From Alphaproteobacteria bacterium (lineage in GTDB: Bacteria; Pseudomonadota; Alphaproteobacteria; Caulobacterales; Aquidulcibacteraceae), in the NCBI GenBank assembly GCA_018969015.1, contig JAGWZE010000024.1, positions 1 to 52,035 of the forward strand: 52,035 bases of DNA, read 5' to 3'. Position 1 is the first letter of the stretch. Each line of letters starts with the position of its first letter. The notes under the pieces are model-generated. The model saw nothing but the letters and a program-made list of their open reading frames with translations. It was not told where the DNA came from and searched no databases. Of the stretch, positions 43,489 to 51,791 are shown piece by piece. Both the position numbers and the translations under genes were made by a program.

Positions 43489-46191
43489 TCAGAAGTTGAA
43501 GCGGATGCCCGAAATGTAGCGCGGGCCGAAGCGTTCGCGCTCGATCGGGTTCTGCTTCTGGTCGCCGTAGCGGATCGCCGGCTGGTCACCGATGTTGGCG
43601 GCGTCGAAGAACCATTCGAGGTTCTTGTTGATCTGGTAGCGCGCGGAGAAATCGATCTCCTCGTCGCTGTCCCAGTATATGTCGCCGTTGTCGGTCGGGA
43701 CGAGGCGGCCGCCCACCGTCTGGTAGGCGCCCACGTCCTGCAGCCACGCCGTGCGGTACTGGTAGGCCAGGCTCAGCGTGAGGCCGTACTTCTCGTAGGT
43801 CGCCTGCAGATTGTAGGTGCTGTCGGACGTGCCGGGCAGCTTGATCTTGCGCGCCGGCGCCGTGCCGACCGCCGGCACGTTGACGGACGACTCCGCCCAG
43901 GTGACCGCGGCCTTGATGCCGAACCCTTCCATCCACTCCGGCGCGCCGATCGCCTTGGCCGCATCCTCGAAGGATTGCGAGGCGAACACCTCGACCCCCT
44001 TCAACTCCCCCGTGCCGGCGTTGCGCGTCGTCGTGAGCGTGTAGCCCGAGCGATCCGTCGTACCGGTGTTGAGGATCGTCGACCCGAAGACGCCGGCCTG
44101 AGTGAACAACACGTCCTCGATGTCCTTGTAGAAGACGCCCGCGGAAAGATAGCCGCCATTCTTGCCGTAGTGCTCGAGGTACGCGTCGAAGCCCTTCTGC
44201 TTCTCGGGCTTGGCGTTCGGGTTGCCACCCGAAACGGACTGGTTGGAGTCGTTGAACGTGAAGTTCGGGCGGAGTTCGTCATAGTCGGGGCGCGACGCCG
44301 TCGACGTCAGGCCGACCCGCAGCTTCAATTCGTCGGTGATGTCCCAGTTCACGTGCACGCTCGGATAGAAGAGCGTGTCATCGCTGGACGTCGAGACGAA
44401 CCGCAGAAGCGACGGCGACCACGCCCGTCCGGAATTCTCGATCTGCTCGGCGCGCACGCCGTAAACGATGTTGCCCCAATCGAACGTGGAGGTGCCCATC
44501 GCGTAGGCGGCGGTGAGCGTTTCGGTGACGCGCCAATAGTTGTTCAAGGCGCCAGTGGCGTCCCGCGTCATCAGGCCGGACGCGAAGTAGCCGTCAATCA
44601 GCGCGTTCGTCTTGTCGCGCTGGGAGTAGCGGAAGGTGAAGCCGAGCGGCTGCTTGCCCTTGTACGGATCCTCGCTCGCGAGGCTCGACCAGGTCGGAAT
44701 AGACGCGACAGCGCTCGTGGCGATGTTGAACTGCGTCGGCGCGTTCTTCTTGGCGCGGTCGGTGTACATGGCGCCGACTTCGATCTTCGTCGGCACGCCG
44801 AACAGCTGGGTTTCCCGATCGACGTCGACCTTCGCGGTCCAGGCTTTCGTCAACTCGCCGCCGTCGACGCGGAAGGCGTTCGTCGCCGGGGTGTTGAACT
44901 GCTCGGCGGAGAACACCCGCTCCCCCTGCGTACGCGCGCCGGTCGTGCCGAGCGTGCGGAACAGGCGCACGATGTTGCCCTCGCTGTCGCGGAAATCATA
45001 AACCGCGGTCGGACGCTGCAGGAAATCGCTCGGGCTCTGGAACGCCATGCCGACGGGCTGGTCCGAGCCGTTCCACGCCTCGGTATAGTTCACGCGCCAG
45101 GACACATCCGTTCCCGCGAACGCATGCTCGCCGCCGACCGTGCCGGTGCCGATCGTGTCTTTCGACTTGCGGTAGTCGATGCGGCCATTGAGGCGCGCGC
45201 CGAAGACCGTGCCGAATTTCGGATCGTTCGCCGAGAAGAAGGCGTCGCTGTTGTAGCCGACGCCGGCGGCGTTCGTGCCCTGATCGAGGCGGATGATGAA
45301 GTTGTCGCGCAGCTCGTCATCGACGAACGTGTTGACGATGAAAGAGGCGAACACCTCGTTGTTGGCGTCGAACTTGTAGTCCGTGCGCAAAGACGCCGAC
45401 GCGTTGTGGCGGATCAGGCGGTAGTTCTTGTACTCGAACTCGCGGGCGAAGCGTTTGTCCGGCGCGGCGGCGCGTGCGAGCAGATAGGGATCGGTCTCCC
45501 AGTTCTCCGTCGCCATGTTGCGGCGGTAGTACGACGCCTGCGCGACAACGCCGAGTTTGCCGTTCAGGAAGATGTCGGACGCGACGAAATTGGTGTCGAT
45601 TTCCTCGCCGCCGCCAAGCGTCACGTAGCCGAGGCCCAATTTGCCCGTGATGTGGCGACCGTCATAATCGAAAGCGCGGCGCGTGCGGATATCCACGTTG
45701 CCCGCGACGGTGTCGCCCGGCATCGAAGGCAAGATCGCCTTCTGAACGGTGATCTGCGAGGCGATCGCTGTCGGGATGTTGTCGAAACGCGACTCGCGGC
45801 CCTCGGCCGAAACCACTGTCAGCCCATCATAGGAAATCGTCGACCAGCGGCGCGGCATGCCGCGCAGGTTCACGTAGCGCGCCTGGCCCTGGTCGCGCTC
45901 CAGGCTGATGCCGGGCAGGCGGCCGATCGCGAATGCGATGTTCTGGTCCGGCAGATCACCGGCCGAGTCGGCGGAGAGAACGCTGACGATCGAGTTCGCC
46001 TTCTTCTGAACGGCAAGCGCAGCGGCGTCGCTTTCCGCGATCGGTCGACGGCCCGTGACGACGATCTCGGTCTCGTTCGCGGCGTCAGCTGCAGTGGCGG
46101 CGGCTTCCGCAGCGGTGGCATGCGCCGGGAACAGGCCGAGCGCGACACCGCCCAACGCGGTCATGCTCAGCAGAGATTTGAACTTGGACAT
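43489..46191 (-). CDS. TonB-dependent receptor, Xanthomonas-Caulobacter type (TBDR 4)
   Basis: Outer-membrane receptor of 900 residues. MSKFKSLLSMTALGGVALGLFPAHATA is the signal peptide. TEIVVTGRRPIAESDAAALAVQKKANSIVSVLSADSAGDLPDQNIAFAIGRLPGISLERDQGQARYVNLRGMPRRWSTISYDGL is typical of the TIGR01782 subgroup, which often takes up carbohydrates or organic compounds. The plug goes on to SRFDNIPTAIASQITVQKAILPSMPGDTVAGNVDI. The barrel ends with YISGIRFNF. A GAGAGGG site precedes the ATG at 46191. It lies upstream of the secreted metallophosphoesterase and next to an alkaline-phosphatase-like gene, which suggests an organic-phosphate ligand; that is inference. Confidence 0.95.
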   Translation of the reverse strand: MSKFKSLLSMTALGGVALGLFPAHATAAEAAATAADAANETEIVVTGRRPIAESDAAALAVQKKANSIVSVLSADSAGDLPDQNIAFAIGRLPGISLERDQGQARYVNLRGMPRRWSTISYDGLTVVSAEGRESRFDNIPTAIASQITVQKAILPSMPGDTVAGNVDIRTRRAFDYDGRHITGKLGLGYVTLGGGEEIDTNFVASDIFLNGKLGVVAQASYYRRNMATENWETDPYLLARAAAPDKRFAREFEYKNYRLIRHNASASLRTDYKFDANNEVFASFIVNTFVDDELRDNFIIRLDQGTNAAGVGYNSDAFFSANDPKFGTVFGARLNGRIDYRKSKDTIGTGTVGGEHAFAGTDVSWRVNYTEAWNGSDQPVGMAFQSPSDFLQRPTAVYDFRDSEGNIVRLFRTLGTTGARTQGERVFSAEQFNTPATNAFRVDGGELTKAWTAKVDVDRETQLFGVPTKIEVGAMYTDRAKKNAPTQFNIATSAVASIPTWSSLASEDPYKGKQPLGFTFRYSQRDKTNALIDGYFASGLMTRDATGALNNYWRVTETLTAAYAMGTSTFDWGNIVYGVRAEQIENSGRAWSPSLLRFVSTSSDDTLFYPSVHVNWDITDELKLRVGLTSTASRPDYDELRPNFTFNDSNQSVSGGNPNAKPEKQKGFDAYLEHYGKNGGYLSAGVFYKDIEDVLFTQAGVFGSTILNTGTTDRSGYTLTTTRNAGTGELKGVEVFASQSFEDAAKAIGAPEWMEGFGIKAAVTWAESSVNVPAVGTAPARKIKLPGTSDSTYNLQATYEKYGLTLSLAYQYRTAWLQDVGAYQTVGGRLVPTDNGDIYWDSDEEIDFSARYQINKNLEWFFDAANIGDQPAIRYGDQKQNPIERERFGPRYISGIRFNF

Positions 46192-46523
46192 CAGCACCCT
46201 CTCATCCCACAGACCGCGTCAAATTGACGTCCCGGTCTTCGGAGCGGCGGGCTTAGGAGAGTTGTTTGACAATCGAGAAACAGGAATATCTCAGTATTAC
46301 GACAGTCGTTCACAACGCCGTGATGCGCGCGGGCTGATCGATTGTCTTCCGTTCACTGAATGATCGGCGCTTACAGAATCTTCACGCGTTTTTTTGGACA
46401 GCCGATGACGTGTCGAAACTCGAGATCTATTGCGTCCCGACAGTTCGTGTGGCGCATGTGTCTTGTCGATCACAGCGCATCCCGGCTAATGCGCCCCGCG
46501 CGTTTCGAAGAAGGTCATCGCAC
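46192..46523. other. Divergent intergenic region, TBDR 4 / alkaline-phosphatase-like gene
   Basis: This 332-nt spacer is clearly more A/T-rich than its surroundings and must hold the promoters of both genes. On the minus strand, CTGTTTC TCGA TTGTCAA (46266-46283) is a poor Pho-box-like pair with an 11-nt period. A T7 run is at about 46391-46397 without a hairpin. An AGAAGG ribosome site precedes 46524. No further gene is seen. Confidence 0.45.
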
Positions 46524-47819
46524 ATGAACATTCGAGTCTCGCACATCGCCGCAGCGATGGTTTGCGCGCTCGCGACCCTGTCTGGCGCCGCGCACGCGGG
46601 CCCGCGCAGCGCAATTTTCCTGCATCCGGACGGCATGGGCGCCAACACCTGGACGGCGGTGCGATTGAAAGAGGCGGGCCCCGATGGGCGCCTCGCCTGG
46701 GATAAGTTGCCGAACGTCGCACTGTACACGGGCCCGCTCGCCGACAGCGTCACCGCAACGTCGAACGGCGGCGCGACCTCCCACGCCTGGGGCGTTCGCG
46801 CGCAATCCGACAGCTTTGGCATGATCGACGGCGCACGCATCCCGCGCGCCGCCTCCGGCGCCGATGCGCCTCTGCTCATCGAAGCGAAGCGGGCGGGCAA
46901 GGCGATCGGGCTGGTCAACACGGCAAGCATCACGGACGCCGGCACCGGCGCGCAGGTCGCCGTCGTGCGCAGCCGTAAAGAGCACGCCGAAATCGCCGCC
47001 CAGATGCTCGCCGCCGACGTCGACGTTCTGCTCGGCGGCGGCGAGCAGTACTTCCTTCCGGCGGGCGTGAAGGGCGTTCACGGCGTCGGCGTCCGCACCG
47101 ACGGGCGCAACCTGATCGAGGAGGCGCGCGCACGCGGCTATCGCGTCGTTCGCACACGGGCCGAGTTTCAGGCAGCCTTGAAAACGCCGGGAAAACTGCT
47201 TGGCCTGTTCGCGGCCGACGCCACCTTCGAGGAAGGAACGGAGGAGGCTCTTGCGGGCCGGCCCGTCTTCGCGCCGGACGCCCCCCGCTATGACGAACTC
47301 GTCGCCGGCGCCGTCGCGCTTCTGCGTGGCGCGCCGCGCGGCTACCTGCTCGTGGCGGAAGAAGAGGCAACCGACAATCTGGCGGGCGACAACCACGCCG
47401 CCGGCGTGCTCGAGGCCGCGACCGGCGCCGATCGCGCGATCGCGATCGTTCTCGCCGAGCAGGCGCGCAATCGCGATCTGACCCTGGTGGTCGCCTCCGA
47501 TTCCGACTGCGGCGGGATGCAGGCGACCGGCGACGACGTCGTCGCGGGCCAGCCATTGCCGCGCGCCCTCCCCAATGGCGCGCCGCTCGACGGGATTGCC
47601 GGCGCCGGGACGCCGCCGTTCCTTGCTGCGCCGGACCGCGCGGGCCGCCGCCTGCCCTTCGCGATCGCCTGGGCGAGCGACGGTGACATGAGCGGCGGCG
47701 GTGTCGTCCGCGCGGCGGGGCCGGGCGCCAGGTACGTCCAGGGCACGCTCGATTCGACCGATATCTATACGGTGCTGCACGCGTCGCTTTTTGGCGGACG
47801 CGCACCGCGAGCTCCGTAA
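46524..47819 (+). CDS. Alkaline phosphatase-like periplasmic protein with altered active site
   Basis: A 431-residue protein with a signal peptide (MNIRVSHIAAAMVCALATLSGAAHA, cleavage near 25). By order of blocks it follows the PhoA fold: SAIFLHPDGMGANTWTA, the region where the nucleophile sits, GKAIGLVNTASITDAGTGAQVA, VDVLLGGGEQYF, a VAEEEATDNLAGDNHA stretch, TLVVASDSDCGGM and a C-terminal DGDMSGGGVVRAAGP. Key PhoA residues differ: nucleophile D-S-A reads S-N-G-G-A-T-S-H-A-W (80-89), the metal motif DHDTGG reads DSDCGG, and the HTG metal block is not obvious. It may be a divergent enzyme clade with its own chemistry or a non-catalytic relative. Start at 46524 with AGAAGG upstream. Divergent from TBDR 4. 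Confidence 0.85.
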   Translation: MNIRVSHIAAAMVCALATLSGAAHAGPRSAIFLHPDGMGANTWTAVRLKEAGPDGRLAWDKLPNVALYTGPLADSVTATSNGGATSHAWGVRAQSDSFGMIDGARIPRAASGADAPLLIEAKRAGKAIGLVNTASITDAGTGAQVAVVRSRKEHAEIAAQMLAADVDVLLGGGEQYFLPAGVKGVHGVGVRTDGRNLIEEARARGYRVVRTRAEFQAALKTPGKLLGLFAADATFEEGTEEALAGRPVFAPDAPRYDELVAGAVALLRGAPRGYLLVAEEEATDNLAGDNHAAGVLEAATGADRAIAIVLAEQARNRDLTLVVASDSDCGGMQATGDDVVAGQPLPRALPNGAPLDGIAGAGTPPFLAAPDRAGRRLPFAIAWASDGDMSGGGVVRAAGPGARYVQGTLDSTDIYTVLHASLFGGRAPRAP

Positions 47820-47835
47820 CGCAACCGTCGCTTTT

Positions 47836-47853
47836 CCGTCACAACACTGTCAT
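47836..47853 (+). promoter_or_regulatory. Pho-box-like direct repeat before the LysR gene
   Basis: CCGTCAC (47836-47842), AACA spacer and CTGTCAT (47847-47853) form two PhoB half-sites with the canonical 11-nt period; the second is a perfect match to CTGTCAT. A possible -10 element (TAGCGTA around 47864-47870) lies about 11 nt downstream, as in PhoB-activated promoters. It sits about 75 nt before the LysR-type gene start. Confidence 0.65.
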
Positions 47854-47928
47854 CGGGCCGACGTAGCGTAATTGGAGTCGCACCGCGCTCCGGGTGCGGA
47901 CGATGCCGTACAAGGTCGGATTGCCGCG

Positions 47929-48852
47929 ATGGACGATCCCGTCAGCGAACTCGCCGCGTTCAGGGCGGTCGCCGAAACCGGTGCATTGCGACGCGCGGCG
48001 GCGCGGCTGGGCGTGTCGACAGCGCATCTTGCTCACGCGATCCGGCGACTGGAGCAGAGGATCGGCGCGCGCGTCATCGATCGCAGCGCCGAGACCGTCA
48101 CGATCACCGAGCATGGCCGCGCCCTCCTGGATCGCGCCTCTTCCGCGCTCGCGGATCTGGAACGGGCGCTTCGCGCCTCGGAGGCCGAGGACGGCGAGCC
48201 CGCCGGCCGCCTGCGGATCCACACGACGCCCGACATCGCCGAAATGCTCATGCCGAACGTCGTCGTGGCGTTCTCGCTCGCTTTCCCGCTTATTTCCGTG
48301 GACGTCGAAGCCGCGGACGACGCCCCTGATGTCCTGTACCCCGGCTTCGATCTCGCCGTACGGTACAACGCCCGGATCGTGCGTGGATTGGCGTCAAAGC
48401 CCATTGGCGCGCATCAAATTCGATGCGTTACCGCCGCGACGCCGGGCCTTTTGCGAACCCTGCCGCCGATCGCGCATCCCGACGATTTGCTCGCGGCGCC
48501 GGCCATTCGCGTTCGTGACGCCAAAGGGGCATCCGCCGAGTGGGGGTATACGCAGAACGGCAAGGAGGTTCAGGTCTCGCCGCCGGCGCGCCTGACGGTG
48601 ACGCGCATGCAGACGGCGCTTGAGGCCGCCCTCGCGGGGGTCGGCCTCATCTACGCCTATGAAGACTACCTCGCGCCTCACCTTGATACGGGGCGACTCG
48701 TCGAAGTGCTCCGGCCCTGGTCGCAGTCCAACGCCGGCCCGCTCGTGTTCTACGCGGAACGTCCGCCGCTCTCCCGCACGGTGCGCGCATTCCTCTCGTT
48801 CCTCGACGCATCGCAGGCGCGCGAACGCCGGACGCAGTTGGCGTCGACGTGA
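47929..48852 (+). CDS. LysR-family transcriptional regulator
   Basis: A 307-residue regulator. The N-terminal winged helix (VSELAAFRAVAETGALRRAAARLGVSTAHLAHAIRRLEQRIGARVIDRSAETVTITEHGRALLDRA) is the LysR signature; the rest is a periplasmic-binding-protein-like effector domain (RLRIHTTPDIAEMLMPNVVVAFSLAFPLISVDVEAADDAPDVLYPGFDLAVRY..., GLIYAYEDYLAPHLDTGRLVEVL). ATG at 47929 (MDDPVSEL) was chosen; an in-frame TTG 19 codons up has no family support. It lies between the alkaline-phosphatase-like gene and TBDR 5, all on one strand, and probably controls one of them. A Pho-box-like site lies upstream. The effector is unknown. Confidence 0.92.
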   Translation: MDDPVSELAAFRAVAETGALRRAAARLGVSTAHLAHAIRRLEQRIGARVIDRSAETVTITEHGRALLDRASSALADLERALRASEAEDGEPAGRLRIHTTPDIAEMLMPNVVVAFSLAFPLISVDVEAADDAPDVLYPGFDLAVRYNARIVRGLASKPIGAHQIRCVTAATPGLLRTLPPIAHPDDLLAAPAIRVRDAKGASAEWGYTQNGKEVQVSPPARLTVTRMQTALEAALAGVGLIYAYEDYLAPHLDTGRLVEVLRPWSQSNAGPLVFYAERPPLSRTVRAFLSFLDASQARERRTQLAST

Positions 48853-48882
48853 CACGCGCTCGCGGATCGCGAGCGCCCCATC

Positions 48883-48900
48883 ATGACGGTGATATGACAG
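48883..48900 (-). promoter_or_regulatory. Pho-box-like direct repeat before TBDR 5 (inverted orientation)
   Basis: Read on the minus strand: CTGTCAT ATCA CCGTCAT, two PhoB half-sites with an 11-nt period and an A/T-rich spacer, 13 of 14 half-site positions matching. It lies 31 nt after the LysR gene and 98 nt before the TBDR 5 start. Its orientation points away from TBDR 5, so it may act differently from a standard activating box. Confidence 0.6.
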
Positions 48901-48997
48901 GCTGTGCCCCGCGCGCAGCATGCCCGCAACGTCATGAAAAGTTCGCTTAACGATCGATCAATGGTCCCCTATCGCCAGGGCGTCATTCGACACGGGG

Positions 48998-51388
48998 ATG
49001 GTGATGAAAACCAAGTTTTTTGGATCGAGCGTCGACAACAACTTCCGCTCTTTCCTCCTGATGGGAGCCGCGCTTCTCGGCGCAGCGGGCGCCGCCGAGG
49101 CGCAATCCGCCCCGGCCGCGGCGGATGACAGCGGCACGGAAGTCATCGTCACCGCAACGAAGCGCGAGACCAAACTCCAAGACACGCCGATCGCGATCGC
49201 GGTGCTTGGCGCCGACATGATCAAGGCGTCGAGCGCGACGTCGCTTCTCGATCTCGCCGGCATCACGCCGACGCTGCGCGTGAGCACGTTCGAATCTCGC
49301 CAGACGGCGCTGACGGTCGGCATTCGCGGCATCGTCCCCGGCGACGCCAACCAGCCCGCGCGCGAACAAGGCGTCGGCGTTTATCTTGATGGCGTGTATC
49401 TCGGCCGCCAGCAGGGCCTGAACGCGTCCATGCTCGACATCGAGCGCATCGAAGTGCTGCGCGGCCCGCAGGGCACGCTGTTCGGCCGCAACACCGAAGG
49501 CGGCGCGCTGAGCATGGTGACGCGCAAACCGACGGGCGAATTCGGCGTCCGCAGCTCCGTGGGGCTCAGCAACTTCAACGGCTACAATTTCGACGCCCAC
49601 ATCGATCTGCCGAAGATCGCGGACGTCGCCCTGAAGTTCGACGCCGCCCGCCAGTACCGCGATGCGTTCGTCAAGAACCCGCTCGATGGCCAGGAAGGCT
49701 GGGGCCTGGTGGACCGTTACGGCTACCGCGCTTCCGCGCTTTGGGAGCCGGTCGCCACGTTCAACGCGATCTACTCCTACGACTACGGCTACTCGGAAAG
49801 CACGCCGCTGATCAGCCAGCTGGTGAGCTACAACCCGCTCAACCTGCCGGTCTCGTCGGCCTTCCCGCGTCCGTCGGGCACGATCTCGCCGCTCCCGCCG
49901 GGCGTTCAAGTGCGCAAGGGCCGCATCAAGGTCGCTGACATCGGCGTTCCCCAGCAACCGAGCGTGGACGAAATCTCGGGCCACACGCTCCGCCTCAACT
50001 GGGAGCTTACGCCGAACCTCGATCTGCGCTCCATCACCGCCTATCGCGAAGTCTCGGTGCAGCAGTACGACAACGCGGGCGGCGCGATCCGTCCGCCGGT
50101 GTTCCAGCCGAACGCGCCCGTGGGCAACGCCGCCCTGAACTTCTCGCGCTACAGCCTGTCCGACATGGACCAACTGCAGCGCAGCCAGGAGTTCCAACTC
50201 GTCGGCAACGCGTTCGATAATCGCCTCGACTACGTGATCGGCGCCTACTACTTCAACGAAAAGGCGCAGGAAGAAGCAGCCACGCCGGCCTCGCTCACCT
50301 GGGTGGGTTCGACCGGCGCCTATGTCGTCCGCGATCCGAAGACCGCCGGCATCCCGCGCGGCTTCCGCTCGATCGACCGCGGCAGCTTCGCCAAGGCCGA
50401 GAGCAAGGGCCTGTTCGTCCACACGACCTACAAGCCGCCGATCCTCGATGACAAGCTCAGCGTGACGCTCGGCGGGCGCTATACCGACGACCACAAGAAC
50501 GGCACGCTCTATCGCGTCAGCAACACGGCCCGTAACTTCACGTTCACGCTGAACGAGACGCGCTTCGATCCGGTCGTCACGCTCGCCTATGACGTGAAGC
50601 CCGACGTCAATGTGTACGCCACCTACTCGACCGGCTATCGCGCCGGCGGCGCCAACTCGCGCTCCTTGAACTTCCGCCCGTTCCAGTCGGAAGAAGTCGA
50701 GAACCGCGAAGTTGGGTTGAAGGCGGTCTGGTTCGATCGCCTCACCACGAACGTCGCGCTGTTCGACATGATCCGGAGCAACTCGCAGATCGAGTTCACG
50801 CTCGTGGCGCCGGATCCGACCACGGGGAACATCCGCAACACCGTCGAAACGGTCAACGCGCCGGGCGACACCAAGCTGCGCGGCGCCGAAATCGAAACGA
50901 AGCTCGACATCACGGACAATCTGCGGCTGTCGCTGGCCTACAACTACATCGACACCGCGGTCCCGAACGCCCGCAACCCCTTCCCGGTGTCTGCGGCGTG
51001 CCCGACCTGCGGCACGGTGCAGCCGGTCTACGTGATCTACACGCCGCAGAACTCGGCCACGGCCGCGCTCGACTACGTGTACCCGCTCGACAACGCCAAC
51101 ATCCGCTTCCACATCGACGCGGCCTATGCGCAAGGGACGCAAAGCTTCGAGCAATTCGCCCAGACCACGGACGACTCCTTTGTCGTCAACGCCCGCCTGT
51201 CGCTCGCCGACTGGAAGGTGCGTGACGGTGCGACGGCGTCGCTGTCGATCTGGTCGCGCAACCTGCTCGACAACGACTTCATCTACCGCCGCTCCGCCGA
51301 GAACCGCTCGGGCTCGAACGCGATCGGCGACTATGCGAACTACAACGAGCCGCGCACGTTCGGCGTGGAGCTCGGATACAAGTTCTGA
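48998..51388 (+). CDS. TonB-dependent receptor (TBDR 5)
   Basis: Outer-membrane receptor of 796 residues. The signal peptide is MVMKTKFFGSSVDNNFRSFLLMGAALLGAAGAAEAQ, the TonB-box area TEVIVTATKRETKLQDTPIAIAVL. The plug contains LTVGIRGIVPGDANQPAREQGVGVYLDGVYLGRQQG and IERIEVLRGPQGTLFGRNTEGGALSMVTRKP. The barrel is complete and ends GVELGYKF. ATG at 48998 or two codons later at 49004. It follows the LysR gene on the same strand, past a Pho-box-like site. Of the same broad class as TBDRs 1 and 2; ligand unknown, but the surroundings suggest phosphate-related uptake. Confidence 0.95.
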   Translation: MVMKTKFFGSSVDNNFRSFLLMGAALLGAAGAAEAQSAPAAADDSGTEVIVTATKRETKLQDTPIAIAVLGADMIKASSATSLLDLAGITPTLRVSTFESRQTALTVGIRGIVPGDANQPAREQGVGVYLDGVYLGRQQGLNASMLDIERIEVLRGPQGTLFGRNTEGGALSMVTRKPTGEFGVRSSVGLSNFNGYNFDAHIDLPKIADVALKFDAARQYRDAFVKNPLDGQEGWGLVDRYGYRASALWEPVATFNAIYSYDYGYSESTPLISQLVSYNPLNLPVSSAFPRPSGTISPLPPGVQVRKGRIKVADIGVPQQPSVDEISGHTLRLNWELTPNLDLRSITAYREVSVQQYDNAGGAIRPPVFQPNAPVGNAALNFSRYSLSDMDQLQRSQEFQLVGNAFDNRLDYVIGAYYFNEKAQEEAATPASLTWVGSTGAYVVRDPKTAGIPRGFRSIDRGSFAKAESKGLFVHTTYKPPILDDKLSVTLGGRYTDDHKNGTLYRVSNTARNFTFTLNETRFDPVVTLAYDVKPDVNVYATYSTGYRAGGANSRSLNFRPFQSEEVENREVGLKAVWFDRLTTNVALFDMIRSNSQIEFTLVAPDPTTGNIRNTVETVNAPGDTKLRGAEIETKLDITDNLRLSLAYNYIDTAVPNARNPFPVSAACPTCGTVQPVYVIYTPQNSATAALDYVYPLDNANIRFHIDAAYAQGTQSFEQFAQTTDDSFVVNARLSLADWKVRDGATASLSIWSRNLLDNDFIYRRSAENRSGSNAIGDYANYNEPRTFGVELGYKF

Positions 51389-51412
51389 TCGATCCGTATG
51401 GCGCGCATAAAT

Positions 51413-51441
51413 GGCGGGGGCGGCAGAGCGCTGCCCCCGCC
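51413..51441 (+). terminator. G/C-rich hairpin after TBDR 5
   Basis: GGCGGGGGC (51413-51421) pairs with GCCCCCGCC (51433-51441); an inner GGCAG/CTGCC pairing extends the stem. No T-run follows, so termination strength is doubtful, but the position 24 nt behind the receptor stop matches the hairpins behind the other receptors. Confidence 0.5.
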
Positions 51442-51555
51442 CTCGTGCCCACCGACCGATGCAGTTCTAGCACTTTGCACGTCCCCGCGCGGCGCGAGGG
51501 AACTCCTGATCGACCTGAAGCTTCGACATCCACGCACGACTCAAGGGAGGCGTTC

Positions 51556-51747
51556 ATGATGGAAGCCGTACTGGATGGGATCACACGGCTCGTGAGTACG
51601 AGCATCGGCCTCTCGGCGTGCGTATGGGTCGTCGCCGTCGGTCTCGCCTTGCCGATTGTCCTTCAGCACAAGACGACCGCCACCACGCGCCCCGACAAGG
51701 CGGTCGTGGGTTTGCGAATCCGTACGCGACGCCCAGGGACGGTATGA
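51556..51747 (+). CDS. Small single-helix membrane protein
   Basis: A 63-residue product: MMEAVLDGITRLVSTSIGLSACVWVVAVGLALPIVLQHKTTATTRPDKAVVGLRIRTRRPGTV. One membrane helix spans about residues 17-37; the C-terminal tail is basic (probably cytoplasmic by the positive-inside rule). The start is well supported by a strong AGGGAGG ribosome site (51544-51550) five bases before the ATG. No family is recognised. It lies downstream of TBDR 5 on the same strand and converges with the hydrolase at the edge. It could be a short regulatory or stress membrane peptide; no function is claimed. Confidence 0.6.
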   Translation: MMEAVLDGITRLVSTSIGLSACVWVVAVGLALPIVLQHKTTATTRPDKAVVGLRIRTRRPGTV

Positions 51748-51791
51748 AACTCGGGGCGAAGCTGGAGTGAAGGCGCTGTCCTGAATCCGGC

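Noticed and set aside
46266-46283. Pho box before TBDR 4
   Set aside because: The period is 11 nt but the first half-site matches only 4 of 7 positions; noted in the spacer entry but not called.
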